NCBI GenBank assembly: GCA_014218235.1
Contig: CM024766.1
Coordinates: 18,077,346 to 18,141,345, forward strand
DNA length: 64,000 bases
DNA from: Colocasia esculenta
Lineage: Eukaryota > Streptophyta > Magnoliopsida > Alismatales > Araceae
Direction of reading: 5' to 3'
The stretch's first letter is position 1. Each line of letters opens with the position of its first letter. A program made the position numbers and the translations under genes. The notes under the pieces were generated by a model that worked only from the letters and a program-made list of their open reading frames with translations, ran no database searches and was not told the origin of the DNA. Positions 22,253 to 34,352 of the stretch are shown here, piece after piece.

Positions 22253-22619
22253 CCTTACAGCTCAGCTAGCATGACTTGTTGCACTTCTCTCTTCCTAGCC
22301 CTTTCTTCTAAGATTGTCCTAAGGTTGTTGAACCAAGGATCTTGGATAGATGGAACGTCGAGCCGTTGGACGACAATTGTCTCGGTCCGGGACTCAGAGG
22401 GAAGGATAGAGATGAAGCTAGTGACGCCAAGGCGGCAGCCAAGATATTTTGTGAGCGAGGAGTGTGGACATAGATAAGCTTGCGGAACTACCTTTCCAAC
22501 AGCGTGACCAGATCTTGATATGGTTTAAGCTTTGGGTCACGAGTGCGGTAAGTTGAGAGCACCTGCCGCAGAACAAGCTGAGAGTCTCCTATGATTTTAA
22601 GGTGAGATGCACCCAAGAT
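22253..22619 (-). pseudogene. A linker between RNase H and integrase
   Basis: It should hold the end of the second RNase H and the linker to integrase. Open frame is interrupted and I can only place it by position between recognisable domains. The plus-strand open frame over it is a shadow. Confidence 0.5.
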
Positions 22620-23342
22620 TTAAGCACGCTTAAGACCAGCTAGGAGAGCCTCATGCTCAGACATGTTATTAGTGGCGGAGAAGGTGAGTTGGAAGGCGAT
22701 GGGGATAGTAATACCCTCTGGGGTGAGCAGCACGGCTCCAATGCCCCGTCCCTGAGAGTTGAGCACACCATCAAAATGGAGGGACCAGAAGGGATCTTTG
22801 GAGATTACCGAGAGCTCTTCATCAGGGAAATCCTCTCGGATGGAATCGCTGTGAGGGAGTGGCAAGTGGGCAAGATGCTCAGAAATGGCATACCCTTTGA
22901 TGGCCTTTTGGACCACAAAAGAGATGTCGAATTGTGAGAGGAAGCTCTGCCAGCGGGCAAGCCGATCAGAGAGGACAAGCTTTTCTAAGAGGTATCTGAG
23001 TGGATCCATCCTCGAGATCAGCTTGACCTCGTGGGTAAGAAAGTAGTGTTTGAGCTTTTGGACTACCCACACGAGCGCGGCACAAGTTTTGTCCGCGGTG
23101 GTGTACTTGGATTCTGTGGTGTTGAAAAGCCTAGAAAGATAGTATACTGCCCTTTCTTTTCCAGATTCATCGTGTTGTGCAAGGACAGCACCTAGGGAGT
23201 CCTCAATGATTGAGAGATATAGGATTAATGGCTTCCCAGGTACAGGAGGTTGCAAAACTGGGGGATTCATGAGATATCTCTTCAAATCATCAAAGGCTTC
23301 TCGACACTTGTCATTCCATTCGAACTTTGCCCCTCCTTTCAC
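22620..23342 (-). pseudogene. A double RNase H (degenerate first, archaeal-type second)
   Basis: It removes RNA from RNA:DNA hybrids during reverse transcription. The first domain (from LILYLSIIEDSLGAVLAQ) keeps the fold motifs but lacks the usual DAS catalytic triplet, as known for Tat elements. It is followed by the tether and a second domain beginning WSLHFDGVLNSQGRGIGAVL with NNMSEHEALLAGL, which carries the Asp and Glu expected of the extra archaeal-type RNase H. The frame ends at 22620, probably prematurely. It continues upstream to RT. Confidence 0.85.
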
Positions 23343-24137
23343 GAGATCATAGAATGGGCAGCATCTTTGCGAATGTTGTGATATGAATCTTCTAATAAAT
23401 TACAGACACCCAATCAAGCCTCTTAGTTGTGAAATGTTCTTTGGAGGTGACATTTCCACTATAGCCCTGGCCTTGTTTGGATCAATCTCAATCCCTTGCT
23501 TACTAACTATAAAGCCTAGCAACTTGTCTGATGATACCTCGAACACACATTTCTTTGGATTCATTCTCAGCTTGTACTCCCTTGACCTTTACAACACCTT
23601 GGCGAGGATCTCGGGGTGTTCTCTCCCGGTTCTTGACTTCACCAAGATGTCATCCACGTATACTTCTACATAGACATACATCATATCGTGGAATATGGCC
23701 ATCATCGCCCTTTGATAGGTAGCCCCAGCATTCTTTAGCCCAAATGGCATGACTACATAATAGTATGATCCCTAGGGCGTGGTGAAGGATGTTTTCTCTT
23801 GATCTGCAGGAGCTAGATGGATTTGGTTATAGCCTGAATATCCATCCATGAATGAGAGGGTCTCATACCCAGAAGTGTTATCAATTATCACATCAATGTG
23901 AGGAAGCGGGAAGTCATCTTTTGGACACGCCTTATTTAAGTCTCGGAAGTCAATACAGATTCTGATTTTTCTGTCCCTCTTCATGACTGGGACTATATTC
24001 GCCACCCAATTCGGATAAAGCACTACCCTGATGAATCTAGCCTTATGGAGTTTATCTACTTCATCCTTCATTTTCAGGGCCATAAGTGGGTGGAACCTTC
24101 TGAGTTTCTGCTTTATGGCCTTTGCCCCTTCTTTCAA
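23343..24137 (-). pseudogene. pol: A reverse transcriptase, main part
   Basis: RT palm and fingers on the minus strand. 24137-23772 reads through NWVANIVPVMKRDRKIRICIDFRDLNKACPKDDFPLP, then a TAG at 23769-23771 replaces the Trp expected after FTTP. The catalytic YVDD is encoded at 23649-23660. The reading frame is broken again before RNase H. The N-terminal piece lies beyond the inserted solo LTR, at 27236-27530. Confidence 0.9.
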
Positions 24138-24141
24138 TACA
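24137..24141. repeat. Target site duplication ATACA, left copy, solo LTR I
   Basis: ATACA flanks the inserted LTR on both sides (also 27236-27240), within A's RT. Confidence 0.93.
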
Positions 24142-27100
24142 TGTAAGACCCTCGAATTTTGTCCTTATTATTTTATTGTGTGCAATTTTATGCTTGTGTA
24201 TGTATATGCATTATCATGTAAGTATTATATATACATTATTGTGTAAGCACTAGGTATGTGTGCATATACTCAAATATATGCGTGGTTAATTGCATGATGT
24301 GAATAGTGTATATTATACCTACGTATTGCATGCATGAACTTAGGAGAAATTAGGGTTTTGCATGGTTTTGGGTTCTGGCCGAAGGGTTAGTCGATGTCAA
24401 CATTAATGGACGTTCACTTATTGTTAACGTCCATAATGGTGGACGTCTAATATTAAATAGACGGCCATATATGTGGACGTCTATGTCCTGACAGACCAGT
24501 CTGCAGCAGCATGGTGTGCCATGCCTTTGATTGGAGATGCCAACCACCCCAACGGCTACCCCGACCTTCCCACCGACCCCTGCGTGGGTGAGAGGTTCTC
24601 CTCTCTAAGGTGGCCCTTGTGGCAACTCTCCCCTCCAAGAGCTCTCTTGGCTCTTTGTAAGGAGAAAAAAAAAAAAAAAAAAAACCCTAGAACCTGTGAG
24701 AAAACTTGGAGTTTGGAGGCTTTGATCCGGCGATCCAAGGCTTCATCCGGAGATCTACTTGACAAGGAGGGAGACAACACATCCGGCTGCACATCCCCGG
24801 CCCTGGGTTGCAGAGGGGAGCATCACAGAAGCCGGAGTGAGGCATCTTGGAGGCTTCTTGGGACTGCCCAAGGAGAGCTTCTCCGACCCTTTTGATCCCT
24901 TTAGGAGTTTTTCCAAAGGCAAGTAACCCTTGCACCTTGTCCATGTATGTGTCTAAGAGGTTTCTATCATTTTTATGGATTTTCCTCGTGTCCTGGATCC
25001 CCTACATTCACCATTCTTTGAAGCTCGGACTGTGTTTTTGCACAAGCCCGAACTTGACGGCAAGATCCCTAGCCGTCAAGATCTTCCATTGACGGCCAAC
25101 GATATTGCCGTTTACTTTGTTGGACGGCCAGACTATGCCGTTAAGTTCTTCTTGACAGAACAGTGAACTGTTCTGCCCTATATCTTTAATTTCCGGATTT
25201 CTACGTATGAGGATATAATGTAAATTTTATATGCTATGTAAAATAGATAATGTGATGTGTGTGAAAATTTCTGTATTTTTCTGTAGATGGTATAATTTAT
25301 TAGAATTATTGGAAGGCATGTGTAGGAAAGAGATTATGCATGTTTAATTTTGTTCTCATGATTTCTGAGGAATTAAATGCTGTAGAATTTTATGAACCAT
25401 GTTTATATGTATCAATCCATGCCCTGAAAACTTGGGAAATTTTCCATATTCATGCGAATTTTTATAATTCCTACAATGAGAAATAGAAAGCATGTGTAGA
25501 ACTTGTGAAAATTTTAGTAAATCGTGTGATGGGAAATAAATTTGGGAAAATTTTCTTGTGCCAATATGTATGTGTGGTTCATGCCTGTGCATGATCAAAT
25601 CTGAAATCCATGTTATGACCTATGTTAGCTTAGTTTATGAATGGCATGAAACTGAATGTTTTAATTTCTATAAATGCATGTGAATTCAGAAAAATGTGAA
25701 AATTTGTATGTGTATTCTTATACCCGAAAACAGCTTGTGGTTAAATTTTCAGGAAAATTTGATAACAGTAGCCTACACTATGAGATTTCCATGTGAAAAT
25801 GAGTTATAAATACATGTACCATGATTAAGGTTAAATGAGGTGCGTTCCAATTAATCCATGAGAGCTACTAAATGCTTGATTTCTGTTATTAGTGGCATCA
25901 TGCTAGGGAAGAGCAGAACCATGTGCATAAATAAGAAAGTGTGAATATCATATGTAAAACGTGTGCTAATCGGAATATGTAATGGGTAAAATGTGCCGTG
26001 TGTGACACTGCTTCCATAGAGGGCTGTGGAACTGTATCATGGAAAGGTCCCCATGAGAAGGTTCAATGTGTTAAGATATCCTAAGGGCATTAGGATGAAA
26101 TCCTGGAGGTGGACAAGTACCACTGGTTAGGGCGGAGACGTGTTCTCCCGGTCTGCGCAGTGCCAAGAGTCATCACTGTATTGCCTAGGTGATGTGCTAT
26201 GTGTTATGTGTTATGTGATGTGTCCTTCTAGTGGTGGTTTGGACTATATGTTACGGCAAAATAAAATGTGAAATGTGAATGTGTGTAAGATGTGAAATGT
26301 GAACGTATATATGTGTAAAAGGTGAAATGTGAACATGTGTGCATGTGTAATGGGTGAAAAATGAACCATGTGAAATATGGGAATGTGTAACTATGTGAAG
26401 TGAATATGTTAGAGTGTGAGACGATAATTCATGCTATGATATTTCTAATTCCATGTCAAAACAGCAACCTTAATACATGTGAATTGGTAGTTAGCCTGTG
26501 CAGGAATGTGCAGAATCCCATGTAAATTGCTATCATGTTATAATCAAATTGGAAGTGTAGTCTTCATGTGATTAAATGAGTAGAAAGCATGTGATAGGAA
26601 GTGTTATTTGAAACATCTTAAACCATGTACCATGCATTTTGATTTTGTAGAAATACCATGATAGGTTGTCTCTTATTAATGTTCAAGCATGTTGTATGTT
26701 GCCTTGCAAATTGAAATAGTAGAACCTACCATGATGTATGCATGAATGATGTGTATGGAGTTACTTGCTGAGTCTTTTAGACTCACTCCTTGCTTCGGCG
26801 TACAGGTTTAGTTGGTGACACACTTTTGGAGGAGACCGTGGAGAGCGACTCCGAGCGTGGAGAGTAGCTTGTGGAGTTGACGTTGTGTCCTTTTTGTTTC
26901 ATAGTATGTAAATTGTAGCTTGTATTAGAGTTATCATTTTGTAATTATGGACAATTTATGTATTAAATGTAGAACTTTAATCTTGTGGACAATGTAGTTT
27001 GGTTTAATTTCAATTATGAAAGTTTCGTCCTTTGAATTGTTATTTGGATCGTGTATGTTAAATGTGGATGATGAATGAAACGGAAGACATGGTTCTTTTA

Positions 27101-27235
27101 CTTCCGCTACTCTGTATTTATATTTGTGTATATCTCAATCATGTGATAGTGTTTGGGTAAATGTCCCACTGTGATACCCTCTACTATACCGACGTGGGTT
27201 GGTATAACCGTACCGGTATAATAAGGGTCGTCACA
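24142..27235 (+). mobile_element. Solo LTR I, Tekay family, inserted in A's RT
   Basis: The ends TGTAAGACCCTCG and GGGTCGTCACA, the shared GGTGGACAAGTACCACTGGTTAG block (near 26105), the TGAGTC hairpin (26769-26785) and the ATGTG-rich tract (26180-26420) tie it to the B LTR. There is no internal region, primer site or second LTR, and a perfect ATACA duplication flanks it, so it is a solo LTR left by LTR-LTR recombination. It contains an A-run (24665-24683) and inverted motifs around GACGTC and TTGACGGC. It has no gene. Confidence 0.92.
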
Positions 27236-27956
27236 ATACAAGTCGGTGCTCCACTAATGAGGGGTCTAGGCTGGGCATGTCCTCATACGACCAGGCAAAG
27301 GTATCATTGTACTCCCTCAGTATTTGCACCAGTTCATCTTCTTCATCAGGAGGGAGGTTCGCTGAAATAATCACTATCCTGGGATCTTCGTCTGTTCCAA
27401 GATTGACTTCCTTAGTAGGTTCATCCACTGCCGTTGTAGGTTCATCGAATCTTCTTACACCACTCGCGTACATTTCGGCAATGTCATCTACTTCACTATC
27501 CTCTTCATCGATTGGGTTCTCATCATTCATGATCTCTTAGGCACCAAATCCACCATCTACGAACACCCCATCCTGCTCAATCTCTTCTTCTAACACCAAC
27601 GTGTCCTTTGTGAACTCCTCTATTAGCAACAATTCTTGACATCGCCGAGATAACTCTTGAAGGTATCTTCGGGGAATATCCTTGTCCCGTTGCTTCCTAG
27701 GCCGTTGTTTGAACTTGGTGGGCACTGGGTTGACCTGACTCTCTACCCTAGACTCTCCTAAACTAGACTCTTCTAACCTAGACGACTCTACCTGACTAGA
27801 TGACTCTATAGGATTGGGGGAGGACATGGTGTCCTCGAAGAGGATGGCTCCTAATGAAGGAGCGAGAGGGGAAGCCCCAGCTAAGGGGTGCCCCTGATCA
27901 GGAGGGTGAAGGAGGTATGCCGGCTCCTCGACCTCAATGTGCATTTGAATATTCAC
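27236..27956 (-). pseudogene. A pol segment just upstream of RT, with RT N-terminus
   Basis: It encodes an acidic linker (DEEDSEVDDIAEMYAS) and then the RT N-terminal block TFAWSYEDMPSLDPSLVEHRL, typical of Tat pol. It is interrupted by a TAA at 27537-27539 in the same frame (a CAA change). Solo LTR I cuts it at 27236-27240. The upstream part has Ser- and Glu-rich low-complexity repeats. Confidence 0.8.
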
Positions 27957-28603
27957 ATTTTTTTTGGAGATCGGGATCAGTTGAGAGCATGCAGCACGAG
28001 AGAGTGATCTCGTGGTCGCTCGGATCAGATTGCAAAGTAGAGAGGACTACAGGTGGGAGGTCAGGAGTGAGGATGTTGCGCACAGCTGTCAAGAGTTGGG
28101 GAGACAGCCGAATGAATAAGGGAGGGGATGAAGGAACGAGGCTGGGGAGGAGAGAACGCAGGAGTAATGGATGGATGGCCAGGCACGTACCCCTCCAGAG
28201 CTCGTCTACAGTCTTCCCTTCCTCATAGGGGATGTCTGGCTCTCCCACGTCAGTAGCGTCACTCATCAACTACCTCTTGGATGTGATGGAGGTGGGTGGA
28301 TCTAGCAGTTCGGCTGCAGCTGGCGGTCATATCCTCTCCTCTTCCCAGAATAGGCGACTGAAGGCTATAGTGATGTCTTCTATATCAAACCAGCAGTACC
28401 ATTCAGCCTCTGGGTCCCCTATCTTCCTTTTCTTTCCTAGGCGGAGTGTTTCTAGTGCCTTATATGTGAGCATAGGAGCCATGTGCCAAGAGAAATTCCT
28501 GCCATGAACATCGTGTTGTGATAGTTCTGCCTCGACCACCACAGTGTTATACCCAGGTTGGGTAGGGCCTCTGACAAAGTGACACTAGTGTCCATGTGAG
28601 CGG
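27957..28603 (-). pseudogene. A pol linker, broken
   Basis: Several short frames on the minus strand resemble the Tat linker (for example LRLGKKRKIGDPEAEWYCWFDIEDI near 28380-28450). The frame shifts repeatedly and I cannot assign a domain. Confidence 0.5.
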
Positions 28604-28948
28604 TTAGCGGTCGGCTTTGAGGGTGGATGTGGTAGTTGACCATGGCTTGGACTTCTCCCTGTAGCCAAATGTCCATCGGCTTTTCATTACAATGTCTGGA
28701 ATGGGCTTGGTGATGCCCTGCAATTTTGCCCCTAGGCCCTTGCCTTCTTCATATCCCAGCTTCATCATGATCTGCCACCCCTTAGTGTTTAGTGGCTCCT
28801 TCCTCTTGACTGCATTGACTTGTGCGAAACTGGCCTCTTGCTTAGAATGGAATGAGTAGGCCCAAGGATAGTTGACGTCCAACACTGAGACAATGGGCTT
28901 TGTTGGCGGGCCACACGGCTGGTAGTAGGGTGTCATGGATGGCATCAA
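28604..28948 (-). pseudogene. A G-patch segment downstream of protease
   Basis: The segment GWQIMMKLGYEEGKGLGAKLQG matches the glycine-rich G-patch signature (a G-rich helix with aromatic and Leu positions), a nucleic-acid-binding motif found after the protease in several retroelements. It sits between protease and RT on the minus strand. The open frame is partial. Confidence 0.75.
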
Positions 28949-28985
28949 CTGTGTGGGCAGTGGCTATGCTTTTGACTTTGATCAC

Positions 28986-29306
28986 TCATCCTTGAAAGGG
29001 AAACTTTAGGCATTGGTGCACAGTGGACGGAACAGCTCCCAGCACTTCTAACCATGGACGCCCTAGGATGGCCTTGAACATGGGGTCGATGTCAAGTACA
29101 TAGAAATCAACAGTGATGGCCAGCAGCCCCAGTTCAACTTGTACCGTTACCATGCTGTGACAGGATTTCCTGGAGTTGTCATACGCGGCTATGGTGGTTG
29201 GCATTGGTTTCAACAATCCTTCTAACACATCGCAGGCTCTCAAGGTACTCAGTGGGAAGACATTTATTGACGCCCCAGTGTCGACTAGTACTGCCCCTAC
29301 TGCCAC
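28986..29306 (-). pseudogene. A aspartic protease
   Basis: This retropepsin cuts the polyprotein. The active site is VDTGASINVFP near residue 8, and the C-terminal signature ILGRPWLEVLGAVPS follows, both typical of Tat elements. It reads from 29306 down to 28986 on the minus strand, between gag and the G-patch. It lies in a separate frame from gag, so it is presumably a polyprotein part with decayed frame. Confidence 0.9.
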
Positions 29307-29348
29307 ATGGTTGATGACTAGGGTAACATAGAGCGGGAGCCTCCTGGC

Positions 29349-30182
29349 TTATGGGGGTGCTAGTTCATTTTCAGAAAAGGTGATGGCCAGCCCACGAGTC
29401 ACCATGGCCAGTGCACTTGGCAATTTGTCGGCCAGCATATCCTCATTCACCACTACCCTTTGCAGAAAGTTCCTCAATGCCTCTTGGTGTTCCTTGGATT
29501 TCTTTATCAGCTCCAGTATGGAGATCTTGGCTGGTACATGATCAAGGTGCTTGAGGATATCATAATGTGTCCCAGGTAGTGGCTCAATCACCCCCTCATC
29601 TTGTGGTTGCTGTTGAGGTTGTTGTTGAGGTGGCTGTAGGACCTGTTGGGGAATGCCTTGGCTGGTGGAGGTAGTGGAGATGGGTGGATACGAGCGACGG
29701 AAGACTCGTCCGCTCCGCAGGGTAGTTGGTTGGGTGGTGGTTTGTCTGGTGGAGGATAAAGTGGCAACAGAAGGTTGGTCCAACCCAGGTGATGGCAAGA
29801 TGATGGGCATGGGATTGGTTATGACGGGTGGTGGTGGCATGGAGATGGGCGGCGTGAGAGGTATGGTAGGTGGTAGGATGATGGAGGGCATAGCGACTGG
29901 CGCGGGTGTTGAACCGATGGGTAGTATGATGGCGTTGGCCTGGGAAACTAAAGGAGGGATTGATTGGGGAGCCGTGTTGGCTGATTGTATTGTTTGAGAT
30001 TGTTGAGGATGTTGGTGGTTAATGGCCATCATCTGCTGGACATCGGGTTCATCATCATACGTCCAGTTCGCTTGAGGAGGGGGGTGGTGGATGACAGGGT
30101 TCACCTGGGCTGGTTGCTGTGGTGGATTGGGAGTTGGTGGATGGTTTGGTAGAGGGTTGTGGACAATCCTCAGGTCTTGCAA
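29349..30182 (-). pseudogene. A gag C-terminal, Pro/Gln-rich region
   Basis: About 275 residues of proline- and glutamine-rich sequence (with PPQQQPQQQPQ), then a TLRSGRVFRR motif and a helical YDILKHLDHVPAKISILELIKKSKEHQEALRNFL block that precedes the protease in Tat elements. It has no catalytic function of its own. Plus-strand frames here are shadows of this low-complexity sequence. Confidence 0.8.
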
Positions 30183-30679
30183 TGGTTGTTGTTGCTGCTG
30201 TTGTTGAGGGGGTGGTTGGCGCTGCTGCCTCTGTTGTTGCTATTGTCTCTGCCTTTCTTTGATGTCTTCGATCACCTATCGGAGAGCTGTCCAGTCCAGT
30301 TTGTTTTGTTCATGCAGATCATATACCAAGTCTTTGAATGTGAAGCACTGCTCAATGGTATGACCCGGCTGCCGATGGAACATGCAGTACCTTGTCTGGT
30401 CCACACTCGGATTCAATGGCCTTTCCGGAGGGAGCTTAATGGCATCTGTGGAGAGACCAAGGCCAAGAAGATGTTGGAGACTGTCCTAGGGAGTGGTGGG
30501 TACTGAGTTCTCCTTGGACATAGGGGACGCCTTTGTTGGGTGCCATCAGGAGGTGGTACTTGGTTATATTGGGGTTGTTGGCCTTATGGAGGATTGGTGC
30601 GGCTTTGACCCTGGGCAGTGTAAGGTTGACAGTTGTTGTTCTGGCCGGCAGGGTTGAATCCACTCACTTGCTCATTTAC
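30183..30679 (-). pseudogene. A gag zinc-knuckle segment, broken frames
   Basis: On the minus strand a CMFHRQPGHTIEQC segment (about 30340-30390) has the C-x2-H-x5-H-x4-C arrangement used as a nucleocapsid zinc knuckle in Tat gag. It is followed by FTFKDLVYDLHEQNKLDW. Stops and frame changes separate it from neighbouring gag parts. Confidence 0.75.
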
Positions 30680-31918
30680 TTAGACACCCTCGGTGACTGG
30701 TCCCTGAGGTTTCCTTTGGAAGCTGGACTTTTGGGGTTCGAACATGCAGTGTATGGGGGAGTCCTTGAGCTGAGTTTGAATGAAGCGGGCCCGGCTGTAG
30801 AGCTGGTGCATGGTGGTGATATCATTCATTGCTAGGATGTTTTTATAGGCAGGGGTTGCATTGGCAATGATGATTTTGACCTTTTCTCCCTCCGGAAGGT
30901 ACCCAGGGGATCGTGTGGCCATCTGCCTCCACCTGTCAGCATATGTAGAAAAATCTTCATCCGACTTCATTTTTTCTGCCATGAGATACGTAAGAGAATA
31001 TTCTGGCCCAACCCTGTCTTGGAATTGTTCAAGAAATTTTGCTTTCACTATGGCAAAGTCCTCTGCATCCTCGGGTAATAAGGAATAGAACCAGACTAGT
31101 GCAGGCCCGTCTAATGACCAGCGAAAAAGATACGCCATCAAGCGGCGGTCATGTTGGTAGGGTGCAGACTCATAAATGAAATCCTTGATATGGATGTATG
31201 GGTTGCCAGAGTCATTGTACTTACGGTACTTTGGGAGTTCGCATGGAGACGGGACCCATAGGCCATTGAAGTTAGGCATGTGGACATCATGGTGCTGCCT
31301 AGGGTCAACCTCCCTTCGCAGCTCTTGGAGTTCTTTCTTGATGGATGCCCACTCAGACATCATGTCGGGAGCGGCAAGTGGTTGAGAATACAAGAAGGAG
31401 GCACGGGACGCCGGCCTGGTGCATGGCTCCAGCTGTGGTGGATGGCAAGGGAGGTAAGGGGGAGACCCGGGCCTCAACTCACGTGGATGATAATGCTCAG
31501 ACTCGAAGGGAGTGAATCGAATGGCCTGCGGCCGGATGGGAGTGTTGTCGGCTGGTCCCGTGACAATGCGGGGGCTGGAGGTAGATGCCATGGGGCGAGA
31601 GGTGCCCGCTCGGGGTGAGGGCGATGAGGCGGCATTTCCCTTGAGGGCCGTCATGAGATCCTAGATTTGGGAATGATCGAGCTGAGGAATTAGGTGCATG
31701 AGTTGAGCAGCTTGATCACCCGCGTGAGGGGAACAAACATTTAGTGACGGGCCACCGTCGTCGGGACGATGGCTATCATTAGCATGAACTGTAACGACCC
31801 AGGGCCGGGTTGACTCCTCGAGAAGATCATGAGGAAGAGATTCCTCATAGTCTTGGGTGGTGTAGAATGCAGCGTCCTGATTCTCATTACCATAGATTGG
31901 GTTCAAGTAGGATTCCAT
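30680..31918 (-). pseudogene. gag: A gag, N-terminal and capsid region
   Basis: The start ATG at 31918 opens an N-terminal part (MESYLNPIYGNENQ), and a TAG at 31661-31663 interrupts the same frame (a CAG change fits). The capsid-like domain follows: PYIHIKDFIYESAPYQHDRRLMAYLF, LVWFYSLLPEDAEDFAIVKAKFLEQF and FSTYADRWRQMATR, all typical of Tat gag. The frame ends at 30680 with TAA, and recognisable gag (GFNPAGQNNNCQPY) continues after it. The sequence before the capsid is Pro/Ser/Arg-rich. Confidence 0.9.
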
Positions 31919-32900
31919 ATTGGGAAAGTGGGTGCACCAAAATAAGGAAAGCTTGTCCAGACCTAAGAGACACCCTAACCTAAACAGACACTTACTTTCC
32001 TAAACAGACACTCCTATGCAAACAAAAGAAAGAGAAAATGTCTCACCCAAAGCAAGCAGTTGGCAATGATGATGGTTTCTTTTATTTGGTTCAAGTTTGC
32101 CTTTTAATGGATTGATCGTTTAGCAAGTTCCCTCAAAGGAAAGGTTTCCTAAAGGGAGAAGGCTTCAAACTTCAGGTTTGACTAGGATTTCTCACAGACT
32201 CACCAATGCATGATCCTAACTCTACGTGGCAACGGGTACAACCAGCCCGGCGGCCGTGTGGGAATCCACGGTCAGCAGGTACTTACGAAGGCCCTCGGGC
32301 GAGTGCTCTAGTCGGACACAAGGAATATGTGGTCGAGAGAGCGGGCGTCGCTGAGGAGGACAACCTAAACTAAAATATGGAAATATGTATGCACGCCCTA
32401 TGTGCACCGGAGTGCATGCAAAATCTAACCTAAGACTAACAAAATAGAAATCAGGCCGACCTACTCTCAGAAGAAGAAGGCGATAAACAATCTGTTGCGA
32501 CCAAGAACGCGACAGGAAGAGCATCGCGTTCTTCTTCGCAATGGACAAAGATCAGATAAACCTGATTATGCACAAAAAATCAAACAACCCTATAGCATGG
32601 AGGACTGACAGACTCTCATAAGCATGGAACAGGCATGAAACAACTTAAAGCCTGGATGGAGTACTTGAAATAAGCCCAAAACACAGAGAGAGATGGAATC
32701 AGGAGCACTGACCTGATCGCGACGACCTCCTTGTCGTCTTCCAGATAGCTACGGTTACCTCGTCGCCTTCTCACCCCGAACAGCAGAACTCAAAACAGCA
32801 GTAAAATAAACGGGAAAACACGGAATTTAAAGAAAGACCACACACATGAAAGACTAAAAACGACAGGGAAAGACAACAATAATCATGATAGGCACTAGAA
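31919..32900 (-). other. A leader between primer site and gag
   Basis: Non-coding leader of about 980 bp. It contains GCGAC/GTCGC motifs (about 32495-32535 and 32710-32770), the same family as in the LTR. I see no other motif. Confidence 0.7.
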
Positions 32901-32918
32901 GTCCCACCGTGATCGCCA
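32901..32918 (-). promoter_or_regulatory. Candidate primer binding site of element A
   Basis: On the minus strand TGGCGATCACGGTGGGAC starts five bases after the LTR end, with the TGG expected opposite a tRNA CCA end. It is not the iMet site; I cannot name the tRNA with certainty. The first 12 bases also occur inside the LTR end (591-602, and with one change 32978-32989). Confidence 0.6.
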
Positions 32919-32923
32919 AAAGG

Positions 32924-34347
32924 TGTAATCACGGGATTAGCTCCTCAAATATGATGATTAAAAGTAAATGAAATTGACTGTGATCGCCACCTAAGTAGTT
33001 GCAAGATGATGTATGACGAAGGAAGATACTAACTACCTTGGAAAAGGAAGAAAAAGTGCAGAAGTGTACCTGGTCCTGTGAACGCGACAGCCCCCCCGTC
33101 GCCTTAAGGTGAACGTGACGATGAAGATGCCGCCTTCCGGTCTTATGAACGCAACGCGCGGACTGTCGCCTTCGTCAGATCGCGACCAGGTTGATGTCAC
33201 CTTCTGCAACTGGAGATGAAGACTGTGGGTTCTCTTCTTCCTACTCCCCAGCCGGCCAAGGGGCAAGAGCCTCGTGCTGCTACTGTCCTCTAACACCTGT
33301 CAAGAAGATCAAAACAATTAAAACACCCATTAGAAAATCTTTTTGCATAGAATCTATCCCAAAAGAATGAAAGAACATGAAATAATTGGAGGGAACTCAT
33401 GTGGGGTAGGGTTTTAACCCCTTTGGGTGATTAAATTAGGTGTGTGTGTGGTATTCTAATGCAAATCTATGAAGAAAACTAGTCTAAGCATGCATGTATG
33501 AAGAGAAAAAGGATGAAGAATAGGAGAGAGAAAGCATAGACAGGGAGAAAATGCCCTGGGGGGCACTTCCTGATCGTCTAGAGGTTGAGAGGCCTTCTAA
33601 GAACTCGTAGCTCTCTGGGAGAGGAAGAAGCAGACACCGGCCTTACCCTAAACCATGCCCTATGAAGAGTTTTATACCCTGTTATTCCTGAATAGGCTGA
33701 GAGGAGAATAATGGGCAAGAGTCCGAATTTGGGCAAGCATGCTCGGGCAAGGGGAATTAGAACTCGGAAAGGACCTTCTATATCGTCTCCTCCAAATTTG
33801 GAAGGCTTTGGATGCCTCTAGGCGGACTAAAAGTCGGAATATTCATCAATAGGAAGGGTCCAAGTTGGGTTAGGAAAGGGTACGTTGCATGGAAACCAGA
33901 ACGCGATGGCCTTCTCGTTGCCATCAGATCGCGACGCCTCGATACGTCACCTTCCATAGAGGGAAAGTATTTTTTGGCAATTTTTTAGGGAATTAAAAGG
34001 TCAAATAAGAACGCGACATATCGAGGTGTCGCCTTCTGAAGGAGAACGCGACGGGGACATTGTCGCCTTCAGGAACTTTCAACATATGGTTCAATTAAAG
34101 GATCTGATCTCCTTGCATGGGTATCGGATTGGCGTGCGGCTTGGAGGTTTGAACTCTTGACTCAGAGAGCTACGAGATGGTGATGAAGGCTGATTGATTT
34201 GACTAGGAAGATCCCACCAGGGCGATGAACTAATGAAATGATACCATGATCGGAGAAAGCCAGCTAGGCGATGATGAGCCAACGTGGGGCATCAATGATA
34301 TGACAAGGAATTTGGCTCGACTTATGGGTCAGAGATGGGTGTCTACA
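32924..34347 (-). repeat. Element A 5' LTR (minus orientation)
   Basis: Same sequence family as 537-1947, with scattered differences and a 14-bp extra piece near 33737. A TATA-like TATAAAAC lies on the minus strand at 33669-33676. A GCGAC array (33900-34065) lies upstream of it in U3, and another (33075-33190) downstream. Confidence 0.95.
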
Positions 34348-34352
34348 GTACT
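34348..34352. repeat. Target site duplication GTACT, right copy, element A
   Basis: Exact copy of 532-536. Confidence 0.95.

Larger units (their letters stand above)
537..34347 (-). mobile_element. Element A: Tat-type Ty3/gypsy retrotransposon with nested insertions
   Basis: Two similar LTRs (537-1947 and 32924-34347) with TG/CA ends and a perfect GTACT duplication bound the element. Its genes read on the minus strand: gag, aspartic protease, G-patch segment, RT with YVDD, two RNase H segments and integrase, then a long extra region before the polypurine tract. The integrase sequence and double RNase H are typical of the plant Tat group (Ogre/Retand-like). Removing B and solo LTR I leaves about 19.2 kb, within the large size range of that group. 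The extra region carries two PMD genes in antisense orientation. All coding parts are broken by stops or frameshifts, so this copy is not autonomous. Confidence 0.93.

Noticed and set aside
24663..24684. A-run as a poly(A) tail of a SINE or retrocopy
   Set aside because: It lies inside solo LTR I, with LTR sequence on both sides and no target duplication.
29653..29997. Gly/Met-rich plus-strand frame opposite A gag
   Set aside because: It is the complement of the Pro/Gln-rich gag region on the minus strand.
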